Shown: positions 11,811-23,649, counted from the stretch's first letter. The stretch is 64,000 nt of DNA from Ampelomyces quisqualis (GCA_018398575.1 JAGTXZ010000021.1:1674001-1738000); one strand, 5' to 3'. Made by a program: numbers and translations. The notes: a model not told the origin generated them from the letters alone.

Positions 11811-13053
11811 TTTTCTAAGCTTAGAGTGTTTTCTAATGCGTCTTCTTCTTCCTTACTCTATGCCTTAGCTACTATAGCTTTAGCAAGTTTTAAAGGCAAA
11901 GACAATTTACATTTACTAGCATAGTGTCCTAACTTACTATAGTAAAAGTATAAGTTATTTTGTCTCTAGTAAGACTACTCTTCTGCAGTAGCCTACTAAG
12001 CTTTCTTTCTTTTAAGAAATTTTCTTTTAGTCCTTCTAGAATATTCTCTTATAGGTTCTTAATCTATAAGTTCTGTAACGTTTTGTCTTTTAGTGTGCTT
12101 ACTACTAAGTTTTGCCTTATATAAGTTTTCTTTAATAATTACTACCTTATCTATAAGGTTGTAGATTCCCTATTTAGGTTTAGTTTCTATAGAGATTATT
12201 CTGTCTTGTAGGTCTAGCTAGATAGCACTTAAGTACCTTGTTTTTAAGTTTACTTTGTTGTCTTCTTTGCTTGCGTTATAAGCTAGCCTTATAAACTCTA
12301 TATTAAAGCTCTAGAGAAAAGACTTATTCTATTAGATTGTTTAGAGTTTTCTTTGTAATCTTTTGTTGTATAGCTTGTTACTAAATTAGCTGTCTAGGAA
12401 GTTCTAAAGTTCTTCTGCAGAGCCTTAGAGGTTTTAAGTTACTTAAGACAAGGCTACACTAGCTGCTAACCTCTTAAGGTAGTTAAAAATATAGCCTGCT
12501 TAAAAGCCTAGTTCTGCGCTATTATGTTCTAGTTTGTACTTTATTTAGGTCTTAAAGATACAGTAGTCTTTTTAATCTCCTTTGTACGCTTCTAAGTTAA
12601 AAACTTTATAAGTCTTCTAGGGCAAGAGAAAGCTTTTCTAAGAAAGTCTGTATAAAGCTAGAGGTTTTTAGAGTTACTTAGGCTGTAAGCCTTCTAACTT
12701 GTTCTTACAGATTTCTTACTAGTAATACTAAGTCTAGATCTGCACTTATAAGAGACTTTTTTATTATTATTAAAAGATCTAGCTGCTAGAGAGTTATATA
12801 CTTCCTGCAAGGCCGGCGTTCTCTTAAGGCTGTTTAACAGCAATTATTTCTTAATCTATTATTTCTCTAAGTTTAGAAAGTTGTTAATAAGTATCTAATT
12901 AAACTTGTCCTTAATAACTAACTTAGGGACGCTGTTGCGCCTTATCTAGATAGCTTATACTATTATGTCCTGTACTGTTATAGAGACAGTTACCTATTCT
13001 ATACTAGAGGTTACTAATAGCCCTTTAGCCTAGTTAGGTTTAACAAATTTAAT
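11811..13053 (-). pseudogene. Gag of gypsy-0 (degenerate)
   Basis: Minus-strand counterpart of the gypsy-1 gag at 15067-16313. A CCHC-type zinc knuckle remnant lies at about 11900-11960 (YYSKLGHYASKCKLSL, with the first cysteines mutated to tyrosine). In-frame stops are all TAA/TAG. Gag would form the virus-like particle; this copy cannot be translated. Confidence 0.7.
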
Positions 13054-13293
13054 TGTAAGGGGCAGACTCTAAGAGTAGTTCCTAGGAAATAAAGACGTAA
13101 ATTTGTGTCCTATTCTAATTACTACCTAAAGGGTTTTATAGTCTAGAGGATTTTAGTGTTATAGGTTAGAACGTTTTTGGTATTCTAGTCTAGAACGTTT
13201 TTAGTGTTCTAGTCTAGAACGTTTTTAGTGTTCCAGCTTAGAGGACCAAGGTTTTTCCGTAACCAAGGACTAACCAGGCAGTAGCCTGTTACA
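13054..13293 (-). repeat. gypsy-0 5' LTR (240 bp)
   Basis: Reverse-complement LTR of the same family as the 218-bp LTRs of gypsy-1, with TG...CA ends (TGTAACAGG at the outer end, CTTACA at the inner end). It is 22 bp longer because it holds four copies, not three, of a short internal repeat containing CTAGAACACTAAAAAC. About 13235-13285 keeps several CCA/CCG/TCC contexts lost elsewhere. Confidence 0.85.
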
Positions 13294-14430
13294 GCTACTG
13301 CGTGTTTATAAGGCAGGAACTTATTAATTAGTAATAATACTTATTTGTTTATATAGTTATTAAACTACTTTAGCTATTCTAGCATAATATTAGTGTCTAT
13401 CTAGGTAGAATTCTTGTCCTAATAGACATAACTAAGACTATAAATATTTAGATTCTTCTTACTATCTATATAAGTTGTATAGTTTAAGAATTCTATAAAC
13501 TATAGAAGCACTTAGTCTAAGCTATCTATATTTATATATAGCACACTAGTTATATACTTTCTATTTAGTCTAGGTTTAGCTTCTAAATTATCTACTAATA
13601 TATATTAGAGCAAGTATTTCTAGTATATACTAGCCTTATCTATGTTATGTAAATTCTTAGGCGCGTATCTACTTACTATATTACAAATCTCTTCTATTAT
13701 AAGCTTAGTATTCTTAACTATTATACTACTATAGTTACCTACTATTTTTATAAAGTATTTATATACCTATACACTATATTATTATTTATATATAGTAAGC
13801 TATCTATTATTAAACTCTAGTATTTTACAGCTATTGTATTTAGGCAGCTATTACTAAAGTTAACGTATAGTTTTACGAATTATATTATTAGTAATATTAA
13901 CGCAGGCTGCCTACAACTTTATATACTAGTTATTTAGAGCTGCCTTAAGAGTTTTCTATTGCAGATGCCTATTATGCGCGTAATTATAGCTAGTGTATTT
14001 AGTTTTATTACTATCTAGGTGTTCTTGCGTTATTAAGAGGATATTAGTTACATTATTTAGTTACATATAGTAGTAAAAGGCTCTAGTAGCCTATATAGTA
14101 AGTTGTTATAGTATTAAATATAGAAATAATGCCTTATGTTTACAAACCTTAATACGTTCTGTAATAGTCTAGGCACAATTATATTACTAGTTAGGCACTA
14201 GACCTTAACCTATCTATAAACTAAATAATATAAGCTTAAAGTTATAGTAGTAGAATAATAGTAGAAACTAAACATATTTATGAAGAGCAATATATTATCT
14301 AATATAGTAAAGATAATATACTTGCGTATACTAATACTCTAGTAGCTACTTATAGCATTTAATATAAAATAAAATCTAAGCTTAGCCTTAAACCTATACT
14401 AGTATAATTGTAGCACTAATTAGTTACTCT
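13294..14430 (-). pseudogene. DDE_1 transposase, truncated copy in left arm
   Basis: Minus-strand counterpart of 53720-54868. It includes the first catalytic region (NLYNID near 13650) and the second (LLIN-type, near 13330), then is cut off by the gypsy-0 insertion at 13293, so the C-terminal third is absent. Stops are TAA/TAG only. Confidence 0.65.
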
Positions 14431-14439
14431 AAGTGCCTA

Positions 14440-14848
14440 TTGCAATAGATAGCTTATAATTAACGCTAATAGTACTCTCTAATAGATAAAAGTTATAGAC
14501 AGTATAACGTAACTATAGCTACTAGCTATTTAAGAAGCCTACTGCAGTAGTAGATTGTATACAGCACTAGTAGTATTCTCTAGTGTATAACAGTTACTAA
14601 TAGTGTAATATAACTATAGCTGCTAGCTAATTAAGAAGCCTACTATAGTAGTAGGTTGCGTACAGTACTAATAGTATTCTCTAGTAGATAATAGTTACTA
14701 ATAGTGCAACGCAACTATAGCTACTAGTTGTTAAAAGAGCCTACTATAGTAGTAGGTCGCGTACAGTACTAGTAGTATTCTCTAGTAGATAACAGTTGCT
14801 AATAGCGCAACGCAACTATAGCTACTAGTTATTAGAAGAGCCTAATTA
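14440..14848. repeat. Minisatellite TR1, left arm (about 101-bp unit, four copies)
   Basis: Anchors of the form aactatagctactag occur at about 14511, 14610, 14712 and 14815, giving a period of 100-103 bp. The right-arm counterpart (53425-53715) has about three units. Gypsy-1 inserted at the edge of this array. Confidence 0.8.
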
Positions 14849-15066
14849 TGTAACAGGCTGCTGCCTAGTTAGTCCTTGGTTACAGAAAAACCTTAGCTCT
14901 CTAAACTAGAATACTAAAAACACTCTAGACTAGAACACTAAAAACGTTCTGAACTAGAACACTAAAAATCCTCTAGACTATAAAAACCCTTTAGGTAACA
15001 ATTAGGATAAGACACAAATTTACGTCTTTATTTCCTAGCATCTACTCTTAGAGTCTGCCTCTTACA
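14849..15066 (+). repeat. gypsy-1 left LTR (218 bp)
   Basis: Begins TGTAACAGGCTG and ends CTTACA; it matches 21836-22053 base for base apart from scattered transitions. It contains three short repeats with CTAGAACACTAAAAAC. Confidence 0.95.
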
Positions 15067-16313
15067 ATTAAATTTGTTAAACCTAACTAGGCTAAAAGGC
15101 TATTAGTAACCTTTAGCATAGAATAAGTAACTGTTCCTATAACAGTATAGGACATAATAGTACAAGCTATCTGTATAAGACGCAACAGCGTCCCCAAGTT
15201 AGTTATTAAGGACAAGTTTAATTAGATTATTATTAACAACTTCTTAGACCTAGAGAAACAACAGATTAAGAAACAATTGCTGTTAAACAGCCTTAAGGAA
15301 ACGCCTGCCTAGCAGAAAGTATATAACTCTCTAGCAGCTAGACCCTCTAACAATAAAAAAGGAAAGTCTCTTATAAGCGCAGATTTAGACTTAGTATTAC
15401 TAGTAAGAAATCTGCAGGAACAAGTTGCAAGGCTTACAGCCTAATTAACTCTAGAAACCTTTAGCTTTATATAGACCCCCTTAGAAAGCTTTCTCTTGCC
15501 CTAGAAGACTTACAAAGTCTCTAACCTAGAAGCGTATAAAAGAGATTAAAAAGATTACTACATCTTTAAGGTCTAAATAAAGTACAAACAAGAACATAAC
15601 AGCGCAAGACTAGGCTCTTAAGTAGGCTATATCTTTAACTACCTTAAGGGGTTAGTAGCTAGTGTAGCCCTATCTTAAGTAACCTAGAACCTCTAAGGCT
15701 CTATAGAAAAACTTTAGGACTTCCTAGACAGCTAATTTAGTAACAAGCTACACAACAAAAGGTTACAAAGAAAACTCTAAATAATCTAACAGAATAAGTC
15801 TTCTCTCTAGAGCTTTAATATAGAGTTTATAAGGCTAGCCTACAACGTAAGCAAGAAAGATAACAAAGTAAACCTAAAAACAAGGTACCTAAGCGCTATC
15901 TAGCTAGACCTATAAGACAAGATAATCTTTGTAGAGACTAAACCTAAATAGAGAATCTACAACCTTATAGATAGAGTAGCAATTATTAAGGAAAACTTAT
16001 ACAGAGTAAAACTTAGTAGCAAGCAAACTAAAAGACAGAACGTTAAGAAACCTATAGATTAGGAACCTACAAGAGGACATTCTAGAAGGACTAAAAGAAA
16101 ATCCCCTAAAAGGAAGAAAGCTAAGTAGGCTACTATAGAAGAGCAGTTCTACTAAAGACAAAATAACTTATGCCTCTGCTGTAGCAAGTTAGGACACTAC
16201 GCTAGCAAATGCAAATTGTCTCTACCTTTAAGACCTACTAAGGCTGCAGCAGCTAAGGTACAGGGCAAGAAAGAAGAGGATGTGTTAGAAAACACCCTAA
16301 GCTTAGAAAACAA
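15067..16313 (+). pseudogene. Gag of gypsy-1 (degenerate)
   Basis: One frame runs from the end of the LTR to TAA at 16311-16313, broken only by TAA/TAG. It has a retrotransposon-gag-like middle section, a basic stretch (RRTKRKSPKRKKAK, about 16090-16135) and a well-preserved CCHC zinc knuckle, LCLCCSKLGHYASKCK, at about 16168-16215. The knuckle binds RNA in this family. The start codon is not evident because the frame is open directly from the LTR. Confidence 0.75.
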
Positions 16314-16319
16314 GTAACT

Positions 16320-19300
16320 CTTGTCTAAAGGCGCAGACAGGAGTATAGTAACACAACACTAAAAGAGGACCTACTATTAATTATTCTATTAAGCTAGTAG
16401 AAAAAGATAAAAAGACTGTAGAGGTGCTGTAGGGCCTACTATACAGCATGTTAAGAAAAGAACTCCTTGTTCTCTAAAAAGAGCTTACTTCTTACCTAGA
16501 CTGTAGCTTTATACAGGTAAGCTAGTTAAGCGCCTCTACACTAGTCCTATTTGTAAAGAAGCTAGGGGGGGGCCTATAGTTCTGTGTAGACTACTAGGCC
16601 CTTAACGCAATTATAAGGAAGGACAGATACCTGCTCCTACTTATCTAAGAGACCTTAGCCTAGATTGCTAAAGCTAAATAGTTTACTAAAGTAGATGTTA
16701 TCTAAGCATTCTATAAGATTAGGATTGCTAAAGAAGACAAATAGAAGACTACCTTCTAGACGCGCTTTAGCCTCTATAAGTAGCTTATAACACCCTTTAG
16801 ACTTGCAAATGCCCTAAGCACGTTCTAGAGATATATTAATTAGATACTAAGGAAACACCTAGATAATTTCTGTTTAGCCTATATAGACAACGTGTTAATA
16901 TACATAAGTAGGTCTAAGGCAGACTACAAGAAAAAGGTAAAGCTAGTAATCTAGAAACTTAGGGCAGTAGAGTTACACCTTAATGTAGGAAAAAGTAAGT
17001 TTAGCATAAAGAAGACTAAATACCTTAGATTTATTATTAAGGCTAAGAAAGAAATAAGCATAGACTCTAAGAAAGTAGCTGCTATACGTTTCTAGAAGCC
17101 CCCTAAGACAGTTAAAGGAGTCTAGAGTTTTGTTAGCTTTGCTAACTTCTACTAATAGTTTATAAGAAACTTCTTAGAGCTAGCTGCTTTACTAACTAAA
17201 CTAACTAGAAAAGGCGTAGCCTTCTACTAGAGCCCTAAACAACAGATGTCCTTTAATAAGCTAAAAGAAGCTTTTATAGCAGAACTATCTCTAGTAAACT
17301 TTAATATAGAGCTAGAGACAGTAGTAGAATACAACGCCTTAGAATAGTTAACTAGAAGAGTGCTGTTACAATACAGTAAGGATAGACGCCTTTAGGCTGT
17401 AGCTTACTACTTAGCAAAGAACACAGCTGCAAAAGCTAACTATACTATCTATAATAAGGAACTGTTAGCTATAGTTAAGTGCCTAGAGCAGTAGAAAACT
17501 AAACTTTAGAAAGTAAAGCATTTTACTGTGCTTACAGACTATAAGAACCTAGAATACTTTGCTACTATATAACTGCTAACAGAGAGACACGTTTGCTAGG
17601 CAGGGTTCCTTAGCATATTTAATGTTAGATTCTAATACTACCTAAGAAACGTTAACAGCAGAGCAGATGCCCTTTCTAAGAAAAAACAAGATCTTTCTTA
17701 AGGAAGAGCAGACGCGTAGGTACAGTCCTAGACCTTCTAACTATTTACTCCTACTTTAGAAACTAAAGACAAAGAAGATCTAGTACTTACTACTTCTTTT
17801 GTAGCTTAGTAGAGGGATTTACTACAACAAGAGAGAGAAGAAACAGAGTAGCTCTAAAACGTGCTTGCAGACAAAGACGCTGCGTTAACTACTTCTTCTA
17901 CAGCTTAGTAGAAGAATGCACTATAACAGAAGAAGAAAGAAATAGAGTAGCTCTAAAATAGGCTTGCAGACAAAGACGCTGCGTTAAGAGAAAGAGACGT
18001 TACCTAAAGCTAGAATACTAAGAATTACTCTATAGTTAGAAAGAAAGTGCTCTAAAACGTACTTGCAGATAAAGACGCTGCGTTAAAGGAGAGAAACGTT
18101 ACCTACAACTAAGGCGCTAGGAAGCTCTCTGTAGTAGAAGATACTTTAAATGCTACTAAAGGAACTGCAGTACTATACAAGACTATGCTTAGGTAAAGTC
18201 TCTACACAAATAAATACTCTAAAGGACTAACAGAGCCTGCTATTAAAGAATTGTAAGAACAGGCTATCTATATAGATAAAGCTTACTAATTAGCAGTTAA
18301 CGCTATTAGAATAGGACAGCAAAAATTCCCTCTACATCTAAGCCTAAAAGTTTCCCTAGTAGAGTGTAGCTTAAATAACTTAGGACGCCTACTCTATAGA
18401 AAGTGCAAATAGGTGCTAGAATATGCAAACCTATAAACGTATATTATCTTAGAAGTATATAACTCTCTAATTACTAAGTACTTAGGCAGAGAAAATACAT
18501 ACGCGATATTAGCAAGAGACTACTTTTAGCCTAGAATGTCTTTAAGCATCTAGTAGTTTGTCTAGAACTGTGCAGTGTGCAATAGAATAAAGCTCTAAAG
18601 GGAACTTAAACAAGAACTACTACGCCTACTCTTGCTTTTAGTCTAAATATAAAAAGAATTGTTAGTAGACTTTATTGTAGGCTTTCTACTAAGCTACAGA
18701 ATGTTACACCTTATAGTAGTTACTAACTAGCTAAGCAAAAACGTAGTGCTTGTGCCTATTCTAGACCTAGAAGTTCTTACTATAGTTAAGGCATTTATTA
18801 AACAAGTAGTTGCGTACTACTAGCTTCTAGACACTATAGTGTCTAACAAAGGGTTACAATTTGTAAGCAAATTCTAGTTATTACTCTGTAATAAGCTTAG
18901 AATACAAAGAAAAGTCTTAACAGCATACTACCTCTAGACAGATAGTGCTACAGAGCAAATAAACAGCATAGTAGAAGCCTACTTAAGGGCTTTTGTAAAC
19001 TAGGATTAGTTAAACTAGGCTACTCTATACCTACTAGCACAAATTGCAATAGCTAGATAAAATACAGCGTCTATAGGTATTAGCCTATTCTTCCTCTAGT
19101 ATAGGTATAATACAGACTCTATTTAGTTAGACCTAGAATAGACTATAGAAAACTAGCACTAGTCTAGTAACAATAAAAGGGCTACTACTAAAGTAATAGT
19201 AACTAAGATAAAAGAAACAATAGACTATGTGCAAGCAAAGATAGCAGAATTATAGTAAGAATAAGAGCGCTAGGCTAATTGCTATAGATAGGAAGCTCTA

Positions 19301-19760
19301 GAGCTCTATATAGAAGACAAAGTATAGCTCTAGTATAGTTGCTCTATATCTAACAAAAGACCTTTAAAAAAACTAGATTAGAAGAATAAAAAGTACATAG
19401 TTACAAAGGTTATCTCTCTCTACGTTGTAGAACTAAGCGTACCTTCTAGAGTGCACCTAAGATTCTACGTTAACTGCCTCTAGCTTAATGCAAAAAATCT
19501 GCTCCTGCACTAGAAGTCTAATAACTAGTAACCAAAAGCAATAGTAGTAAGCAAGAATAAAGCTAATAACAAGTACCTTATTAACTATATCCTTGCAGAA
19601 CAATAGAAGAAGAAAGGGTAAGGTATACAGCTGCAATACTTAGTAAAATAAGTAAAATATATAGAACTAACGTAAAAACTACAAGTAAATATTACTAACA
19701 CTATAGCTCTTACTAAGTAAATAGACAATACAGAGATATAATAAGACTTAAATAGGCTGT
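16320..19760 (+). pseudogene. Pol of gypsy-1: RT, RNase H, integrase, chromodomain (degenerate)
   Basis: Pol lies one frame shifted from gag. A possible protease motif remnant (KGADRSIV, about 16328-16352) is followed by only about 30-40 codons before RT begins. RT: FCVDY-ALNAIIRKDRYLL (about 16575-16635), FTKVDVI-AFYKIRIAKED (16680-16740), TPFRLANA, and YIDN-VLIYIS at about 16880, where YIDD is expected. RNase H: YTIYNKELLAIVK and HFTVLTDYKNLEYFA (17440-17570). A repeated linker follows. Integrase (about 18230-19200) has an H2C2-type finger remnant, VDFIVGFLLSYRM, DTIVSNKGLQFVSKF and TDSATEQINSIVEAYLR. A chromodomain-like end (QLQYLVK-VKYIEL) is at about 19570-19750; such domains direct integration to heterochromatin. 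The IN and RT assignments are secure, the chromodomain fairly so. Confidence 0.85.
17830..18170 (+). repeat. 99-bp tandem repeats between RNase H and integrase of gypsy-1
   Basis: The coding motif LADKDAAL recurs at about 17864, 17963 and 18062 with 99-bp spacing. The surrounding residues are E/Q/K-rich and coiled-coil-like (for example EREETEQLQNVLADKDAAL). Flanking repeats are partial. Gypsy-0 has three copies in the same place. Confidence 0.75.
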
Positions 19761-19799
19761 TAGTAGAGTAACTGCCTACTCTAACTGCTAAATAAAATA

Positions 19800-21800
19800 T
19801 ATTAGCAGAGAAAAAGAGTAGAGAAAAGAGCTGCAGTTGTGCACAGCAATGCTAGAAGAGATAATAGTATTATGCACAAAAGAGATTTATAGAAAAAGGA
19901 TAAACTTAAGACAAGCACAAAGAGAACTAGAGGTATAAGAAATAATATAGTAGCACACTTAGTTGCGTTTAGGAACAATGCCTAACGCTAGGGAGTAACT
20001 AATAGAAAGAATGCAAGAATACTGCAATAGACAAAGCCTAAGACTAGAAGCTTTAGTAGAGAGTAGAGAAAAAAGAAGATGCTTACATCTATTCTATTAG
20101 CTAACCTGCAACAGCCTTAACTAGTTAACAGTAAAAATATAACTAGCAGTTAACTGTCTCTAAGAACTAGACATAAGGAACCTAAATACTAATACCTAAG
20201 AACTAATGCAACAGTCCTACTAACTACTTAGAATAACCTAAGAACAGAGAGGGAAGAGTCTAGAAGCTTAGCGTTAACAGATTAATAGCTAAAGAATACA
20301 AAAGGAAGAGCCTAAATTAACTCTAGAGATCTAGCTACTTAAGCTAAGTAATAGTTAGTTAAGACACAGCGTAACATAAATCTTTAGAGAGTCTAGAAAA
20401 ACCTAAGGAAAGAGTATAAGATTCTAATACTTAGACTGCGCTAGACTACAAGGACTAGTAAAAATAACAACGTCTACAATAGAGGTAGAGCTATAAGAAC
20501 CTATAAGCCTAAGATATAGAGCGCAACATCTAGTCTAATATATAAGCAGCATTAAAGAATGTAAGATTAGTTTTGTAAGGTCTAGGCTTAGTAATAGAAC
20601 AAAGGCAAAGACTATAAAGAAAAGTCTATTACTATAGAAATTGCCTATAAGCGCTACACAAGAACTACAGCAAAGACACTATACGCTAGAGCCTACTTCT
20701 CTACTATTAGAAAGCGCAATAGTTACTATTACTAAACAATTAGTCTTAGCCTGCACCTTTGCGTTATACGTAGGCTTCTTGTAGATATTAGACTCTATTA
20801 CATTAAAGTAACAAAGCAGCCTGTTAGTAGTGTAGAAGGCGTTGCTAACGTAAGAAATCTAGAAGCCTACACTAAAGATCTGCATGTTGTGCTCTTTAGC
20901 CTAATTAAATATTAGTAGAATATACATAACGCCTTAAGAAAACAAACTCTAATAGAAGAGAAATAAATTAGAAAGAACTTATATTAGTGTAAAGCTGCTA
21001 CACGCTAGCGCTAACATTATTAAGCTTACAAATAATAGTGTTCTGCTTAACAAGGAGCTGCTAGAGAAGCTAGTAGATATTTACTAGGATATTAACCTTG
21101 TTAACCTTGCGCGTTAGACTCTAGTAGCTAAACTTGTTGCTACTACAAGACTTTACCTAAGCAGCTCTAAGCTTGTTAACAAAGTTAGACTAGAGACTAG
21201 TAATTGTATACTGCATTAATAGCTGCTTAACCTTAAGATTGCAAGCGAGCGCGTTACAAAGCAAAATAACTATAATCTTAAGGTAATTGTTAATCTAAGA
21301 AGCAATTAGAATTAACTAAGAAAGTAAGAGAATATAGCAGTTAACTTATAGGCCTACACGTAATATAAGCGTTCTTGCACTAAGAGTAGGTGCTCTTACT
21401 ATAAGTAATCTTGCACTTAGACTTGTTACTCTTAAGCTAAGTAATAGCGCAGCCTAAACAATACAGTAGGTTAAGCTTAGCCTTAATAATAATATTAAGT
21501 CTGTCTTATTACTAGTTAGCAACATGCCTAGACCTAGCTTAGCGCCTTAGATATAAAACTTACAATAGAGAGGTTAGCAGTATAACGCTTAGCTAGAGAA
21601 CTACAAGAAGTGCGTAGACTTAGCATCTTTGCGAATAGCAGCACAAGCGCAAGAGATGCGTAGGTTAACAAAAAAGATAACGCGCAAGCAAGTATACAAA
21701 AGGTAAGGCTAGTATAGTATATAGTACTACCTAAAAAGAGAAGTAAAGGTGTAGAATAATAGATCTAGGTAAGGTAATTTTTATTTTAATAGTTGCGCGG
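19800..21800 (+). pseudogene. Extra 3' region of gypsy-1 with unassigned reading frames
   Basis: About 2 kb lies between the chromodomain and the polypurine tract. On the plus strand, reading through TAA/TAG, about 20240-20860 gives a protein-like stretch (for example RFQYLDCARLQGLVKITTS after one read-through). About 21540-21780 gives a helical, charged end with a basic cluster, PKKRSKGVE. I recognise neither. A single pol polyprotein does not need this length, so it is either an added third gene or captured sequence. Gypsy-0 lacks this part, so it cannot be compared. Confidence 0.4.
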
Positions 21801-21820
21801 GTCTAAGCGCACCTAGCGCT

Positions 21821-21832
21821 AGAGCAAGAGGA
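21821..21832 (+). promoter_or_regulatory. Candidate polypurine tract of gypsy-1
   Basis: The run agagcaagagga lies immediately upstream of the right LTR, the position of the plus-strand primer in Ty3-type elements. Two pyrimidine-rich bases separate it from the LTR. Assigned by position and composition only. Confidence 0.5.
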
Positions 21833-21835
21833 TTA

Positions 21836-22053
21836 TATAACAGGCTGCTACCTAGTTAGTCCTTAGTTACAGAAAAACCTTAGCTCTCTAAACTAGAACA
21901 CTAAAAACGCTCTAGACCAGAACACTAAAAACGTTCTAGACCAGAACACTAAAAATCCTCTAGACTATAAAAACCCTTTAGGTAACAATTAGGATAGAAC
22001 ACAAATTTACGTCTTTATTTCCTAGCATCTACCCTTAGGGTCTGCCCCTTACA
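21836..22053 (+). repeat. gypsy-1 right LTR (218 bp)
   Basis: Same length as the left LTR. The first bases read TATAACAGG where the left LTR has TGTAACAGG, a G-to-A transition. It ends CTTACA, followed by the duplicated AATTA. Confidence 0.95.
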
Positions 22054-23640
22054 AATTATAGAAATTAATACATTTTAAGTATTTACTGCCTTATATACTA
22101 TATGTAAGATTTATAATATTATAGAATATAACAAAGTTATTATAATAATAGCGCTCTTATATTAGGCTAAGTTGTTAATATATGCACTAGAATACTATTA
22201 TAGCTATTATTATAGAGATCTTTGTTATTAAATATATTATAAGGTATTTTAGTTTAGCTTTAATATCTAAATAGCTACTAAAGAGTCTATTTAGGACATA
22301 AATTTACTTTTATGCTAGTAGGCTAAGAAGTAGCGTAGGTGTAGTGCTAACAACATAGTAAAGCTTAGTTCTAGATTTTTTAACTACACAAATATATAAA
22401 TGTAATAGGTATAGTTTTAGTTTTGTAAGAATAAAAATATAATAAAGAATTAAGTCTCTTAGACTTAAAAGAAATATATATACAAAGATAGTAATATTAA
22501 ATTAGAAGTATAAGTTATATATTAAGAAGTAGCTATATATATAACCTATACATAGTTTATTTTATATATTACAAACGTAGCTCTTAGTCTTATAATAGAT
22601 AAAAATAACATAATATTCTATATATATTTTAACAAAAGACTATTACTTTAACCCTAAGACTAGAAACACATAGGTAAATTTATTTCTAGTTTTAAGGTTA
22701 AGAAAATATAAGAAGGCATAAGTGTATAATAAATAAAAATAATATAAGGTTCTATATATGTTTTAACAAAAGACTGTTACTTTAACCTTAAGACTAGAGA
22801 TATATAGATAAATTTATCTCTAGTTTTAATATTAGGAAAACGTATATATAGTAAGAGGTAGAAAGTAGCTAGCTAGTAAGGCTATTATATACTCTATTAG
22901 TACTAATAGTTTAAGAGTAAGCAGCACGTACATGTATTTAATATATAGTAGTTTATTAATAGTATTTATTACTATTTAGCCTCTATTATATTGATATACT
23001 ATAGTAAGTTAGAATAGTAGTCTCTAGTAGACAACTATCTTATACTATGCTAGAGAAAGAATATAAATTAGATCTGTAGGCATTTTGAAACTAGATAAGA
23101 TTAAATATACTAGCTACTTAGAATATTAGTTAACACTGTGTATAAATTATACTTCTTATTTCCTACTATTAAGTAATTACCTATGCCTGTTACTAGTCTT
23201 ACCTATAGTATATATAGTACACTATTCTACTTGCTTCTATCTATACTAAGCCTAGCTACTTTAGTATAAGTTATATACTAGGCTGCTAGAGCTACTAGTC
23301 TATTTTTTTTTACTTTTAAACTTTATACGTGTCTACTTACAGGTATACTTACCTTTTTATGCATTTAGGTTCTACTATATATATTCTAAACATGTAGTAA
23401 CTTACTTATTCTAAGGTATTAATATTTTCTAGTATAAGAATTATTATTAATATTAATCTCTATTAAGCTATATTAGCTAGCCTAACTAACCTAGTTATTA
23501 ATAAGTAAGCACTAGTGTAATTACGTAACAGTTGTTAGTATAATAAAAAATATAGAAGAAAAGAAAAATATTAGTTATTGCGCCTATAACTATTAGTATA
23601 GTTCTATATACAGGTTAGGTAACTATTAGCTATAGTAGAC
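22054..23640. other. Non-coding block of element X, left arm
   Basis: AT-rich sequence without a convincing reading frame. It holds one copy of the 147-bp repeat TR3 (about 22110-22290; three copies on the right), two 130-bp direct repeats with hairpins (22605-22860) and otherwise unremarkable sequence matching 51150-52330 in reverse complement. About 565 bp found on the right (52790-53355) are missing here, joined near 22100. Confidence 0.6.
22605..22860. repeat. Two direct repeats of about 133 bp containing a hairpin
   Basis: Each copy contains a stretch from ctttaaccctaagactag through a short loop to a near-complementary ctagttttaaggttaag, so each can fold into a stem of roughly 17-20 bp. 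The anchors lie at about 22646 and 22780. The right arm has a related block at 51895-52080 with one full stem and a second partial one. Confidence 0.65.
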
Positions 23641-23649
23641 TTTAGTAGA

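Larger units (their letters stand above)
7417..13293 (-). mobile_element. Ty3/gypsy chromovirus gypsy-0, 3'-truncated
   Basis: This is the reverse complement of gypsy-1 (14849-22053) over its 5' LTR, gag and pol. Homology stops at 7417, equivalent to about 20074 in gypsy-1, so the last 2 kb and the 3' LTR are missing. The break coincides with the right end of hAT copy A. Its 5' LTR sits at 13054-13293 and adjoins element X sequence beginning GCTAC, which would be one half of the target duplication. In parts of the LTR the sequence is less mutated than in gypsy-1. Confidence 0.85.
14849..22053 (+). mobile_element. Full-length Ty3/gypsy chromovirus gypsy-1 (7,205 bp) with AATTA duplication
   Basis: Two 218-bp LTRs flank gag and pol. 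The 5 bases before the left LTR (14844-14848) and after the right LTR (22054-22058) are both AATTA. The uninterrupted target is seen in the right arm of the inverted repeat, so the boundaries are certain. Internal order is gag, a very short protease region, RT, RNase H, repeated coiled-coil linker, integrase, chromodomain, then about 2 kb of extra sequence. The element is inactive because of dense TAA/TAG codons. Confidence 0.95.
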
